This document shows, piece by piece, positions 1 through 8,181 of a stretch of DNA of 22,950 nucleotides. The stretch is from Betaproteobacteria bacterium. GTDB lineage: Bacteria > Pseudomonadota > Gammaproteobacteria > Burkholderiales > SG8-41. Both the position numbers and the translations under genes were made by a program. The first letter of the stretch is position 1. Each line of letters opens with the position of its first letter. The stretch spans positions 1-22,950 of the forward strand of contig JAOUIN010000013.1 in assembly GCA_029883965.1 (NCBI GenBank), read 5' to 3'. The notes below the pieces were generated by a model. That model had not been told where the DNA came from. It saw only the letters and a list, made by a program, of their open reading frames with translations, and ran no database searches.

Positions 1-18
1 CGCTAGAGAGTGATCGGA

Positions 19-831
19 ATGATGTCCCTGCGTGATATGACTGCGAAACGTCGACACCGCTTGCGCGGGGTCACCACGCTGTGGCTGATTGCATATTGTG
101 CGGTTGCCGCGGGCGCGGATGTGGCGGCGCGTGGTCCACGCTCCGGTCTGGACTTCGCGAGCGCCGACGTCCGCGCGATGCAGGCCGACGACGCCACCAA
201 TCCCGGGATGCTGTGGGTATCGCGCGGCGAAAAGCTCTGGCGCACGCCGGCAGGCACGGAAGGAAAGTCCTGCGTGACCTGCCATCAGCAGGCTCCGCAG
301 AGCATGCGCGGCGTGGCGGCCACCTACCCGCAGGTCGACAAGGTTACGGGCAAGCCCGTCAATCTCGAGGGCCGCATCAATGTCTGCCGCGAACGCAATC
401 AGCGTGCGGCGCCACTCGCGTACGAATCCGAAGATCTGCTGGCGTTGACGGCGTATGTCGCGCGACAGTCGCGCGGCCTGCCGGTGGCGATGAAAATCGA
501 TGATGCCAATCGCACGTATTTCGAGAACGGCCGTGCGACTTACAACCGCCGGCAAGGCCAGATGAATCTCGCCTGCAAACACTGCCATGAGGACAACGCC
601 GGGCGCCGCCTGCTTGCTGAAACCATCAGCGAGGGCCATGGCAACGCCTATCCAGCCTATCGTCTGGAGTGGCAGGGCGTGGGCTCGTTGCAACGGCGGC
701 TGCGCGCCTGCTACTTTGGGGTGCGTGCCGAGCGTCCGCCGTTTGGCGCGGACGAACTCGTGAATCTGGAACTGTATCTTGCGGACCGTGCTCGTGGCCT
801 GAAAGTCGAAACGCCGGGCGTACGGCGCTGA
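19..831 (+). CDS. soxA: Diheme c-type cytochrome SoxA (L-cysteine S-thiosulfotransferase subunit)
   Basis: SoxA pairs with SoxX in the periplasm and couples thiosulfate to a cysteine of the carrier SoxYZ, the first step of the Sox pathway. The protein (270 aa from the ATG at 19) starts with a basic, then hydrophobic signal peptide (about residues 10-37). It has two c-type haem motifs, CVTCH (residues 85-89) and CKHCH (186-190), so it is the diheme form. The family signature CRERNQ...LAYESEDLLALTAYV lies between them. Near the C-terminus, RACYFGVRAE places the conserved sulfur-carrying cysteine at 231. The start is ambiguous: GTG at 10 and ATGs at 19 and 22 share the frame. I chose 19 because GAGAG lies 8 nt upstream. 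A TAG at 4-6 may end the preceding gene, perhaps soxZ, but that cannot be judged. The gene converges on kup, so no soxB follows it here. Identification is firm. Confidence 0.93.
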   Translation: MMSLRDMTAKRRHRLRGVTTLWLIAYCAVAAGADVAARGPRSGLDFASADVRAMQADDATNPGMLWVSRGEKLWRTPAGTEGKSCVTCHQQAPQSMRGVAATYPQVDKVTGKPVNLEGRINVCRERNQRAAPLAYESEDLLALTAYVARQSRGLPVAMKIDDANRTYFENGRATYNRRQGQMNLACKHCHEDNAGRRLLAETISEGHGNAYPAYRLEWQGVGSLQRRLRACYFGVRAERPPFGADELVNLELYLADRARGLKVETPGVRR

Positions 832-837
832 AGCGCC
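824..837. terminator. Perfect hairpin shared by the converging ends of soxA and kup
   Basis: GGCGC (824-828), loop TGAA, GCGCC (833-837). The soxA stop TGA (829-831) sits in the loop, and the kup stop codon (839-837 on the minus strand) begins at the last stem base. The stem is symmetric and could act in both directions. There is no run of T on either side, so it is not a textbook intrinsic terminator. The terminator role is inferred from position. Confidence 0.35.
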
Positions 838-2717
838 TATATCTCGATCTGTGTGCCGAGTTCGATCACCCGGTTGGCCGGCAGGTTGAAATATTCGACT
901 ACGCTGCTGGCGTTGCGAGCCATGGTCGAGAACAGACGCTCGCGCCACAGGGACATGCTGCCTTTGCCTATCGGGATCAGTGTTTCACGGCTGAGGAAGA
1001 ACGAAGTTTCCATCATCTCGAAAGTCAGTCCGTGCTCGCGGCACAGCTCCAGGGCGTGCGGCACATCCGGGCTGTTCTTGAAGCCGAAACGGATGCTGAT
1101 CTGCCAGCAGCCGTGTCCCAGGGAGTTGACGGCGAGGCGCTCGCCAAAGGGGACCCACGGCACATCTTCGGTGATTACCGTCAGGAACACCACGCGCTCA
1201 TGCAACACCTTGTTGTGCGAGAGGTTGTGCAGCAGGGCATGCGGCACTGCATCGGCATTGGCCACCATGAATACCGCAGTGCCGGGAACCCGGTGCGGAG
1301 GATATTCGAGTAGCGAGTGCAGGAATTCGCGCAGCGGGGTGCCTGCAGAGGCCATGCGCTCAATAACCATGCGCCGGCCCTGGTGCCAGGTCAGCATCAG
1401 CAGAAACATTACGGCGCCGACGGCGAGCGGGAACCAGCCGCCGCTGCCGAGCTTGAGCAGACTCGACGAGAAAAATGCCAGATCGATCGTAATGAAGAAG
1501 CCGGTGGCTGCGAGACACAGTGCCAGGTTGTATTTCCAGAAATAGCGAATCACGAAAAACGTCAGGAAGGTATCGATCATCATCGTGCCGGTAACTGCAA
1601 CGCCGTAGGCGGACGCGAGATTCGATGACGAACCGAAGCCGAGAACGGCTGCAATCACGATGATCAGCAATGTCCAGTTCACGGCTGGCATGTAGACCTG
1701 CCCGATTTCCTTGGCTGAGGTGTGCAGTACCGTCAAACGCGGCAGGTAGCCGAGCTGGATCGCCTGGCGGGTCAGCGAGTAGGCGCCGGAAATGGTTGCC
1801 TGGGATGCGATGACCGTGGCTGCCGTAGCCAGAGCCACCATCGGATACAGTGCCCAGTCCGGATAGAGATGGTAGAACGGACTGGCTATCGCGCCCGGTT
1901 CTCGTATCAGCAGTGCGCCCTGGCCCAGGTAGTTCAGCGCCAGAGCCGGAAACACCAGTCCGAACCAGGCGTAGCGGATCGGGTCCTTGCCGAAATGACC
2001 CATGTCGGCATACAGGGCCTCGGCGCCGGTGAATGCCAGCAGAACGGCCCCGAGGACCAGAAACGATGCAAAACCGTGTGTAGAGAGAAAAGCAATGGCG
2101 TGCAGGGGATTGAGTGCGGCAAGTATCGCCGGCGTCTGTACAATGCCGTGCATGCCGGCGGCCGCCAGCGCGATGAACCAGAGGATTGCGATCGGACCGA
2201 AGAGCGCGCCTACACGTGCAGATCCGAAGCGCTGAAACGAAAACAGGCCGATCAGTACGCCGACGGCGACCGGCAGCACGTACGGTTTCAGCGCGGTGGT
2301 GCCAACCTCCAGCCCTTCGACAGCTGACAGAACCGATATTGCCGGCGTCAGCACGGCGTCGCCGTAGAACAGTGCCGCGCCGGCAAGTCCGGCCAGCAGG
2401 ATGGTCGCGTGGCGTCGGGGATGGTTGCGGCAGGCGGAAGATGCAAGCGCCAGCAGCGCCATGATGCCGCCCTCGCCGTTGTTGTGGGCGCGCATGATCA
2501 GCACCACGTACTTCAGTGACACGATCAGCGTCAGCGCCCAGAGAATGGCCGAGATGCCGCCGGTGATGGTGTCCACAGCGAGCGGAATGCCGTGACTCGC
2601 GGAAAAGGTTTCCTTTACGGCGTATAGCGGGCTGGTGCCGATGTCACCGAATACGATGCCGAGAGTGGCGAGGGTGAGTGCAGCCTGGGATTGCTTGAGA
2701 AGGGTAGCGTTTTCCAT
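837..2717 (-). CDS. kup: Low-affinity potassium transport protein Kup (KUP/HAK/KT family)
   Basis: Inner-membrane K+ uptake protein thought to work as an H+/K+ symporter. The 626-aa length matches the family (E. coli Kup is 622). The N-terminal signature FGDIGTSPLYAVKETF lies at residues 23-38, followed by about 12 hydrophobic membrane segments to roughly residue 450, including the conserved NYLGQGALL stretch. A hydrophilic C-terminal cytoplasmic domain of about 180 residues follows and ends ANRVIELGTQIEI. The ATG at 2717 is the natural start because it puts the family signature at the usual distance. No strong ribosome-binding site precedes it. The gene is alone on its transcript: korB ends 165 bp upstream on the same strand and soxA converges from the left. 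No riboswitch-like structure was recognised in the leader. Confidence 0.95.
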   Translation of the reverse strand: MENATLLKQSQAALTLATLGIVFGDIGTSPLYAVKETFSASHGIPLAVDTITGGISAILWALTLIVSLKYVVLIMRAHNNGEGGIMALLALASSACRNHPRRHATILLAGLAGAALFYGDAVLTPAISVLSAVEGLEVGTTALKPYVLPVAVGVLIGLFSFQRFGSARVGALFGPIAILWFIALAAAGMHGIVQTPAILAALNPLHAIAFLSTHGFASFLVLGAVLLAFTGAEALYADMGHFGKDPIRYAWFGLVFPALALNYLGQGALLIREPGAIASPFYHLYPDWALYPMVALATAATVIASQATISGAYSLTRQAIQLGYLPRLTVLHTSAKEIGQVYMPAVNWTLLIIVIAAVLGFGSSSNLASAYGVAVTGTMMIDTFLTFFVIRYFWKYNLALCLAATGFFITIDLAFFSSSLLKLGSGGWFPLAVGAVMFLLMLTWHQGRRMVIERMASAGTPLREFLHSLLEYPPHRVPGTAVFMVANADAVPHALLHNLSHNKVLHERVVFLTVITEDVPWVPFGERLAVNSLGHGCWQISIRFGFKNSPDVPHALELCREHGLTFEMMETSFFLSRETLIPIGKGSMSLWRERLFSTMARNASSVVEYFNLPANRVIELGTQIEI

Positions 2718-2794
2718 GCCGGAAGGCCGCGGAAACGGGAGGCAGGCATTCTGATGCTGCGCCGCACAAAAATCAAGCCGGCACAGCCCAGACC

Positions 2795-2823
2795 CTGACA
2801 GTCCAAATAATTATGAATATAAT
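2795..2823 (+). promoter_or_regulatory. Near-consensus sigma-70 promoter pointing antisense to korB
   Basis: CTGACA (2795-2800, five of six matches to the -35 consensus) is followed by exactly 17 bp and then TATAAT (2818-2823, perfect -10). It reads rightward, with a predicted start near 2830, into the 3' end of korB, which lies on the other strand. No plus-strand gene follows. The surrounding AT-rich stretch (2804-2827) probably also contains the leftward kup promoter, but no clear -35/-10 pair was found for kup. Functional status is unproven. Confidence 0.45.
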
Positions 2824-2846
2824 CAATCGGTTACGATTTTTCCGTG

Positions 2847-2877
2847 CGCGGCTTTCACCGCGGCGACCGGAAACCGG
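2847..2877 (-). terminator. Tandem hairpins just downstream of korB
   Basis: Two adjacent perfect inverted repeats lie 6 nt past the korB stop: CCGG-AAA-CCGG (2867-2877) and CGCGG-N6-CCGCG (2847-2862). They are the best candidate for the end of the korCAB transcript. No T tract follows in the leftward direction, so intrinsic termination is doubtful. They would also lie in the 5' part of any transcript from the rightward promoter at 2795-2823. Confidence 0.35.
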
Positions 2878-2882
2878 CAGTA

Positions 2883-3938
2883 TCAGCGCAGGTTGGCGTT
2901 GATCTTGTTCAGTGCAGCGGATCCCGGACACAATTCACGCGTGCCCAGCTGATTCAGCGGCGTGTCCACCGTCTTGATGTACTGATGCAGGTCTGCAGCC
3001 TCGGTGGACAGGTACAGCAGTCCGGTCACGATTTCGCCCGCAGCAGCGCGTTCCTGGACATAGTTCATCGCCTTGATGCGGTCGGTCGGATCATAATCCG
3101 GCGCCAGCTTGCGCAGTTTCAGCATCGAGCCGTCGTGCTGCGCAATGCTGATGACTTCGCCGGGGGCGTAGTCGGCGGTAATTTCCTCGCGGCCCTCGAT
3201 GAAGTCGAGGCGGTTCACTGCGGCATTGTGCTGGCGCACGTAATCGTAGGATTTGGTCGAGCCTTCGTGATTGTTGAAGGCGACGCACGGCGAAACGATG
3301 TCGATGAATGAGGGGCCGGGATGCTGGATCGCGGCCTTGATCAGCGGCACCAGCTGTTTCTTGTCGCCGGAGAATGCGCGCGCAACAAAGGTCGCGCGCA
3401 GCAGCAACGCCATGCCGACCAGGTCCACGGCTTCATCCGGATTCAGCACGCCGCGCTTGGACTTCGAACCCTTGCTGGCGGTGGCCGAGAACTGGCCCTT
3501 GGTCAGGCCGTATACGCCGTTGTTCTCGACGATGTAAACCATGTTGACGCCGCGGCGGATGCAATGTGCAAACTGGCCCAGTCCGATTGACGCGGAGTCG
3601 CCGTCGCCGGATACGCCCAGGTAGAGCAGGTCGCGGTTGGCGATGTTGGCGCCGGTCAGCACCGACGGCATGCGGCCATGGACGCTGTTGAAGCCGTGCG
3701 AATTGCCGAGGAAATAATCCGGTGTTTTCGAGGAGCAGCCGATGCCTGAGAGCTTGGCCACCCGGTGCGGCTGGATGTCGAGTTCCCAGCACGCCTGGAT
3801 GATCGAGGCCGAAATGGAGTCGTGGCCGCAGCCGGCACACAGAGTGGAAATCTTGCCTTCGTAATCCCGGCGGGTGTAGCCCGCTTCGTTGCGCGGCAGT
3901 GACGGATGATGCAGTTTCGGTTTGGCTAGATAGGTCAT
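2883..3938 (-). CDS. korB: 2-oxoacid (2-oxoglutarate):ferredoxin oxidoreductase, beta subunit
   Basis: This is the thiamine-diphosphate subunit of a cytoplasmic, CoA-dependent 2-oxoacid:ferredoxin oxidoreductase. The 351-aa protein has CAGCGHDSI (Cys34, Cys37), GIGCSS (Cys68) and SPCVAFNN (Cys218). These match the four cysteines that hold the single [4Fe-4S] cluster of this subunit in the family. The TPP/Mg motif GDGD (111-114) with ENNGVYGLTKGQ (138-149) is intact. It is the last gene of korC-korA-korB, 16 bp after korA, with no obvious Shine-Dalgarno sequence, so coupling to korA translation is likely. Length and the partner with a fused gamma-alpha arrangement fit the KorAB group. The 2-oxoglutarate preference is inferred from this grouping; pyruvate or another 2-oxoacid cannot be excluded. 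Confidence 0.9.
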   Translation of the reverse strand: MTYLAKPKLHHPSLPRNEAGYTRRDYEGKISTLCAGCGHDSISASIIQACWELDIQPHRVAKLSGIGCSSKTPDYFLGNSHGFNSVHGRMPSVLTGANIANRDLLYLGVSGDGDSASIGLGQFAHCIRRGVNMVYIVENNGVYGLTKGQFSATASKGSKSKRGVLNPDEAVDLVGMALLLRATFVARAFSGDKKQLVPLIKAAIQHPGPSFIDIVSPCVAFNNHEGSTKSYDYVRQHNAAVNRLDFIEGREEITADYAPGEVISIAQHDGSMLKLRKLAPDYDPTDRIKAMNYVQERAAAGEIVTGLLYLSTEAADLHQYIKTVDTPLNQLGTRELCPGSAALNKINANLR

Positions 3939-3954
3939 GATGTCGTGGTCCGGT

Positions 3955-5790
3955 TCAGGACGCTTTTTTCAGCGGCACGATGTTGCGGGCGCCGGCGTGC
4001 TGTGAAATCTGGTCGACGATGAAGCGTGCGGTGATCGGTGTGCCGTCGTAATGCAGCACCGAGATCAGCCGCGAGGGATTGATCTTGCCGTCGTTGACCA
4101 GCAGGGTTTTCAGCTGCGCATCGCGGTTCTGCTCGATGACGAACACCCAGGAGTGTGAACGCACGAAATCGTTTACCTCGTCGCCGAACGGGAATCCGCG
4201 CACCCGGAGCGCATTGACGTGGATGTCTTTTTCGGAAAGTACGTCGAGCGCCTCTTCCATCGCCGGGCTGGTCGAGCCGTAGAAAATTGCACCGAAGCGC
4301 GCCGGTTTGTCCGCCGGATACAGCAGCGGTTTGGGTACCAGCGTCTTGGCGGTGTCGAACTTGCGCATCAGCCGCTGCATGTTGTCGACGTAGTCCGGGC
4401 CCGCCTCCGAATACTGCGCGTAACGGTTCTTGGTGGTGCCGCGGGTGAAGTAACCACCCTTGGTCGGATGGGTGCCGGGATAGGTGCGGTACGGGATGCC
4501 GTCGCCGTCGATGTCGTGATAGCGGCCGAAATCGGCGCCGGCTTCCAGCCGTTCGTAGGTCATCACCTTGCCGCGGTCGTATTCCTTGCTGTCATCCCAT
4601 GCGAACGGCCGGCACAGCCGCGTGTTCATGCCGATGTCGAGGTCGGTCATCACGAACACCGGGGTTTGCAGGCGTTCTGCAAGATCAAAGGCCTGCGCGG
4701 TCAGCTCGAAACATTCGGTCGGATCCTCGGGGAACAGCAGCACATGCTTGGTATCGCCGTGCGAGGCATAGGCGCAGGCGAGCAGGTCGGACTGTTGTGT
4801 GCGCGTCGGCATGCCGGTGGACGGGCCGCCGCGCTGCACGTCAATCAGCACCACCGGAATTTCGGCGAAATAGGCCAGTCCGATGAATTCGGACATCAAC
4901 GAGATGCCGGGCCCTGACGTCGCGGTGAAGGCGCGCGCGCCGTTCCAGCCCGCGCCGATGGCGATGCCGATCGAGGCCAGTTCGTCCTCACCCTGCACGA
5001 TGGCGTATTTGTTCTTGCCGGATTCGGTATCGACCCGCAGTTTCTTGCAATAGCCCATGAACGCTTCGGCGAGCGATGAAGACGGCGTGATCGGGTACCA
5101 GGCACAGACCGAGGCGCCGCCGTAAACGGCGCCCAGGGCGGCGGCGCTGTTGCCGTCGGTGAAGATGCGGTCACCAACGTTGTCGGAGCGCTGCAGGCGG
5201 ATGCCCAGCGGGCAGGGCAGGTGCTTCAGCGCGTAGTCGCGTCCGAGGTGCAGCGCCTTCATATTGGGCTGGAGCAGTGCTTCCTTGCCCTTGTACTGCT
5301 CGGTGAACAGCTTTTCGATTTCCTTGTGGTCGAGTTCCAGCAGTGCCGACAGCGCACCGACGTAAATGATGTTCTTGAACAGCTGGCGCTGGCGCGGGTC
5401 GCTGTAGGTGGCGTTGCAGATTTCGGTCAGCGGCATGCCGATGGCCGTGACATCACTGCGGAACTTGCTAGGCGGCATGGGCTTGGAACTGTCATAGAAC
5501 AGATAGCCGCCGGTTTCGATTTCCTTGAGATCGCTGTCCCAGGTCTGCGGATTCATCGATACCATCAGGTCAACGCCACCGCGACGGCCCTGGTAGCCTT
5601 TTTCATTGACCCGAACTTCGTACCAGGTCGGCAGGCCCTGAATGTTCGACGGGAAGATGTTGCGCGGGCTGACCGGCACGCCCATGCGCAGGATCGCACG
5701 CGCGAACAGTTCGTTGGCCGAAGCCGAGCCCGAGCCGTTGACGTTGGCAAATTTGACGACAAAATCGTTGATGGCGGTGATGGGAGTCAT
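3955..5790 (-). CDS. korA: 2-oxoacid (2-oxoglutarate):ferredoxin oxidoreductase, fused gamma-alpha subunit
   Basis: Partner of KorB. The 611-aa protein is a fusion. Residues 1 to about 190 are the gamma domain, with the typical start FVVKFANVNGSGSASANELFARAI. From about 210 onward is the alpha domain, with the substrate-pocket signature YPITPSS (232-238), the ISLMSEF region and the IEQNRDAQL stretch towards the C-terminus. No ferredoxin-type [4Fe-4S] motif is present in this subunit, as expected for the two-subunit Kor type. It lies 16 bp after korC and 16 bp before korB on the same strand. The ATG at 5790 has no strong ribosome-binding site, again suggesting coupling to the upstream gene. 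The long alpha insertion around residues 410-460 (KVMTYERLEAGADFGRYHDIDG) is typical of this clade. Substrate is inferred, not shown. Confidence 0.9.
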   Translation of the reverse strand: MTPITAINDFVVKFANVNGSGSASANELFARAILRMGVPVSPRNIFPSNIQGLPTWYEVRVNEKGYQGRRGGVDLMVSMNPQTWDSDLKEIETGGYLFYDSSKPMPPSKFRSDVTAIGMPLTEICNATYSDPRQRQLFKNIIYVGALSALLELDHKEIEKLFTEQYKGKEALLQPNMKALHLGRDYALKHLPCPLGIRLQRSDNVGDRIFTDGNSAAALGAVYGGASVCAWYPITPSSSLAEAFMGYCKKLRVDTESGKNKYAIVQGEDELASIGIAIGAGWNGARAFTATSGPGISLMSEFIGLAYFAEIPVVLIDVQRGGPSTGMPTRTQQSDLLACAYASHGDTKHVLLFPEDPTECFELTAQAFDLAERLQTPVFVMTDLDIGMNTRLCRPFAWDDSKEYDRGKVMTYERLEAGADFGRYHDIDGDGIPYRTYPGTHPTKGGYFTRGTTKNRYAQYSEAGPDYVDNMQRLMRKFDTAKTLVPKPLLYPADKPARFGAIFYGSTSPAMEEALDVLSEKDIHVNALRVRGFPFGDEVNDFVRSHSWVFVIEQNRDAQLKTLLVNDGKINPSRLISVLHYDGTPITARFIVDQISQHAGARNIVPLKKAS

Positions 5791-5806
5791 GGCTGGTATG
5801 AGATTT

Positions 5807-7675
5807 TCATGCGGCTTTACGTTGCGGTTTGCGGCACCCCGGTCCGGCGTGCGTCATTTCCAGCAGATACTTCTGCATGTCCCACGCCCCGGTCGGGCAG
5901 CGCTCGGCGCACAGCCCGCAATGCAGGCAGACATCCTCGTCCTTGGCCATGATGCGGCCGGTCATGCGCAGCGTGTCCGAGACATACAAATCCTGTTCGG
6001 GGTGCAGCGACGGTGCCGTGAGCTGCCGGCGCAGGTCGGACTCATCCGCATTGGGCGTGAAAGTGATGCAATCCATCGGGCAGATGTCGACGCAGGCGTC
6101 ACACTCGATGCACAGCCGTGGTGTAAACACCGTTTGCACATCGCAGTTCAGGCAGCGCTGGGCCTCGGCAAAACCGGTCTGGGCATCGAAGCCCAGTTCG
6201 ACCTCGACCTTGATGTTCTTCAGCGTTAGCTTCTGGTCCTGCCACGGCACCTTGTTGCGCAGTGCGGCGGAGATGTCGTTGTCGTAGCTCCACTCGTGGA
6301 TGCCCATTTTCTGGGAAATCACGGTAACCGCCGGCAGCGGGCGGTCCTTGAGGTCTTCGCTGTTCAGCATCTTGTCGATGGAGACCGCCACTTCATGGCC
6401 GTGGGCCACGGCCCAGATGATGTTCTTGGGGCCGAATGCCGAGTCGCCGCCGAAGAACACTTTCGGGTTGGTCGACTGCATTGTGACCTTGTCGACCACC
6501 GGCATGTTCCATTTATCGAACTCGATGCCGGCATCGCGCTCGATCCACGGGAACGCATTTTCCTGGCCGATGGCGACCAGCACGTCGTCGCAGGGCACAT
6601 GCTCATCCGGCTCGCCGGTGGGCACCAGTTTGCGGCGCCGCTTTTCACCTTCGCCCTCGTAGATGGCCTTGACCTTCTCGAACACCATGCCGGTCAGTTT
6701 GCCGTCCTCAATCGTGCACGACTTGGGCACCATGTAGTTGAGGATGGGGATGCCTTCCTCGATGGCGTCTTCCTTTTCCCACGGGCTGGCCTTCATTTCG
6801 TCGTAGCCCGAGCGCACGATCACCTTGACGTCTTCGCCGCCGAGGCGCTTCGCCGAGCGGCAGCAGTCCATGGCGGTATTGCCGCCGCCCAACACGATCA
6901 CGCGTTTACCGATCTTGTCGATGTGGCCGAACGAGACGCTGGCCAGCCAGTCGATGCCCACATGGATGTTCTTCGCGCCTTCCTTGCGTCCCGGAACATC
7001 GAGATCGCGGCCGCGCGGTGCGCCGGTGCCGACCACCACCGCGTCATACCCTTCGGCCAGCACTTTTTTCAGACTGTCGATGCGGGTGCCGGTTTTTACT
7101 TCGATATTGCCGATACCGGTGATGTAACCGACTTCTTCGTCGATCACCGATTCCGGCAGACGGAAACGCGGCACCTGCGAGCGCATGAAGCCGCCGGCCT
7201 TGGGATCGGCTTCGTAAATGGTGATGTCGTAACCCAGCGGCGCCAGGTCGCGTGCCACCGTCAGGGAGGCGGGTCCGCCGCCGATGCAGGCGATGCGTTT
7301 GCCGTTTTTCTGTTTCGGCGCCTTCGGCAGGCGCGGCGTGATGTCATCCTTGTTGTCGGCGGCAACGCGTTTCAGCCGGCAGATCGCCACAGGCTCCGGC
7401 TGCGAACCATGTTCATGCGCAACCGGTTTGCGGATTTCGACATTGCCTTCTTCAACGCGACCGCGGCGGCAGGCCGGTTCGCATGGCCGGTCACAGGTGC
7501 GGCCGAGAATGCCGGGAAAGACATTCGAGTTCCAGTTGACCATGTAGGCATCGCTGTGGCGGCCTGCAGCGATCAAGCGGATGTATTCGGGGACGGGGGT
7601 GTGGGCAGGGCAGGCCCACTGACAATCGACAACTTTATGGAAGTAATCGGGGTGCGCGATATCAGTCGGTTTCAA
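5807..7675 (-). CDS. korC: KorC-like NAD(P)-linked flavoprotein with GltD-type core and C-terminal 2x[4Fe-4S] domain
   Basis: This is the presumed electron-transfer subunit joining KorAB to NADP+. In Azoarcus evansii, a 2-oxoglutarate:NADP+ oxidoreductase with such a third subunit has been described. The 622-aa protein has an N-terminal cysteine domain (Cys18, Cys22, then CDRPCEPAC at 61-69) like glutamate synthase small subunits. It has an FAD motif GGGPAS (132-137), an NAD(P) motif GGGNTAMD (263-270) and a second flavin stretch FFGGDSAFGP. Two ferredoxin motifs sit at the end, CIECDACVDICP (522-533) and CLHCGLCAERCP (583-594). The start is TTG at 7675: GGAG lies 7 nt upstream and an in-frame TAA five codons upstream (7690-7688) rules out a longer form. 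The next ATG (residue 45) would remove Cys18 and Cys22. First gene of korCAB. The symbol is by analogy. Confidence 0.85.
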   Translation of the reverse strand: MKPTDIAHPDYFHKVVDCQWACPAHTPVPEYIRLIAAGRHSDAYMVNWNSNVFPGILGRTCDRPCEPACRRGRVEEGNVEIRKPVAHEHGSQPEPVAICRLKRVAADNKDDITPRLPKAPKQKNGKRIACIGGGPASLTVARDLAPLGYDITIYEADPKAGGFMRSQVPRFRLPESVIDEEVGYITGIGNIEVKTGTRIDSLKKVLAEGYDAVVVGTGAPRGRDLDVPGRKEGAKNIHVGIDWLASVSFGHIDKIGKRVIVLGGGNTAMDCCRSAKRLGGEDVKVIVRSGYDEMKASPWEKEDAIEEGIPILNYMVPKSCTIEDGKLTGMVFEKVKAIYEGEGEKRRRKLVPTGEPDEHVPCDDVLVAIGQENAFPWIERDAGIEFDKWNMPVVDKVTMQSTNPKVFFGGDSAFGPKNIIWAVAHGHEVAVSIDKMLNSEDLKDRPLPAVTVISQKMGIHEWSYDNDISAALRNKVPWQDQKLTLKNIKVEVELGFDAQTGFAEAQRCLNCDVQTVFTPRLCIECDACVDICPMDCITFTPNADESDLRRQLTAPSLHPEQDLYVSDTLRMTGRIMAKDEDVCLHCGLCAERCPTGAWDMQKYLLEMTHAGPGCRKPQRKAA

Positions 7676-8181
7676 ACAAAAACTCCGTTACGTATTTCGC
7701 CAACAAAGGCCGCCTCATGTTCTTGTTTTTGTTTGTCTATTTCGGCCCCGGCGGACTGGGCGAAAAGTGCCGCAAAGTCTACGCCTTTGGCGCAGGGAAA
7801 AAAAGGGCAATTTGGTGCGGCCGACAGGGCGTGACCGCTCCCGGCGACCCTGCAGACCAACGTCGTGGAAATTATTGCGCCAGTTTGATAGCAGTGACCC
7901 CGCTCGTGATGCGGACATTTCGGCTGCGCACGTCGTCGTCTCACGGAAAACTTCAGTGCCACGCAGCGTTTTTAACATTTTGTTTTTTATGGATTTTTTA
8001 CTGTCGTGTCGTGTCGGACGGACGAAAGCCCGCATGCCCGGTGTTCAGCAGCCGCCGCAGCTCGCATCCGCGCACCGCGCGCCGGTGTTTCTGCCCGCAA
8101 GCGGTACGCGGGGCGGCACGAACGTGCGGGGTTACCGATCCTGCGCTGCGCCGTGCGCTACGGACGAACCGGAAACCCGAT
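7676..8181. other. 0.5-kb stretch without a recognisable gene; leader of korCAB and tail of lpdA
   Basis: No recognisable protein is encoded on either strand; the open frames here are short, strange in composition or run antisense from lpdA. The right part is GC-rich and contains a small palindrome GCACG-AA-CGTGC around 8116-8127. The middle (7969-7999) is a cluster of four T-runs (5, 4, 6 and 6 long) on the plus strand, meaning A-tracts in the sense of korC, of the kind that bends DNA or serves as an upstream promoter element. Next to korC is the ribosome-binding site GGAG (7683-7686). No convincing -35/-10 pair, FNR box or sigma-54 site was found. Confidence 0.6.

Noticed and set aside
6296..7834. 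512-aa rightward open frame
   Set aside because: It is the antisense shadow of korC with His/Asp/Val-rich composition and no domain.
7946..7962. TGGCAC on the minus strand as a possible sigma-54 promoter for korC
   Set aside because: The -24 half fits, but the expected GC at -12 is replaced by T residues, so the site lacks the essential second half.
7715..8035. 106-aa and 96-aa leftward open frames in the korC leader
   Set aside because: Arg-rich, low-complexity translations with no recognisable family or convincing ribosome-binding site; they overlap each other in different frames.
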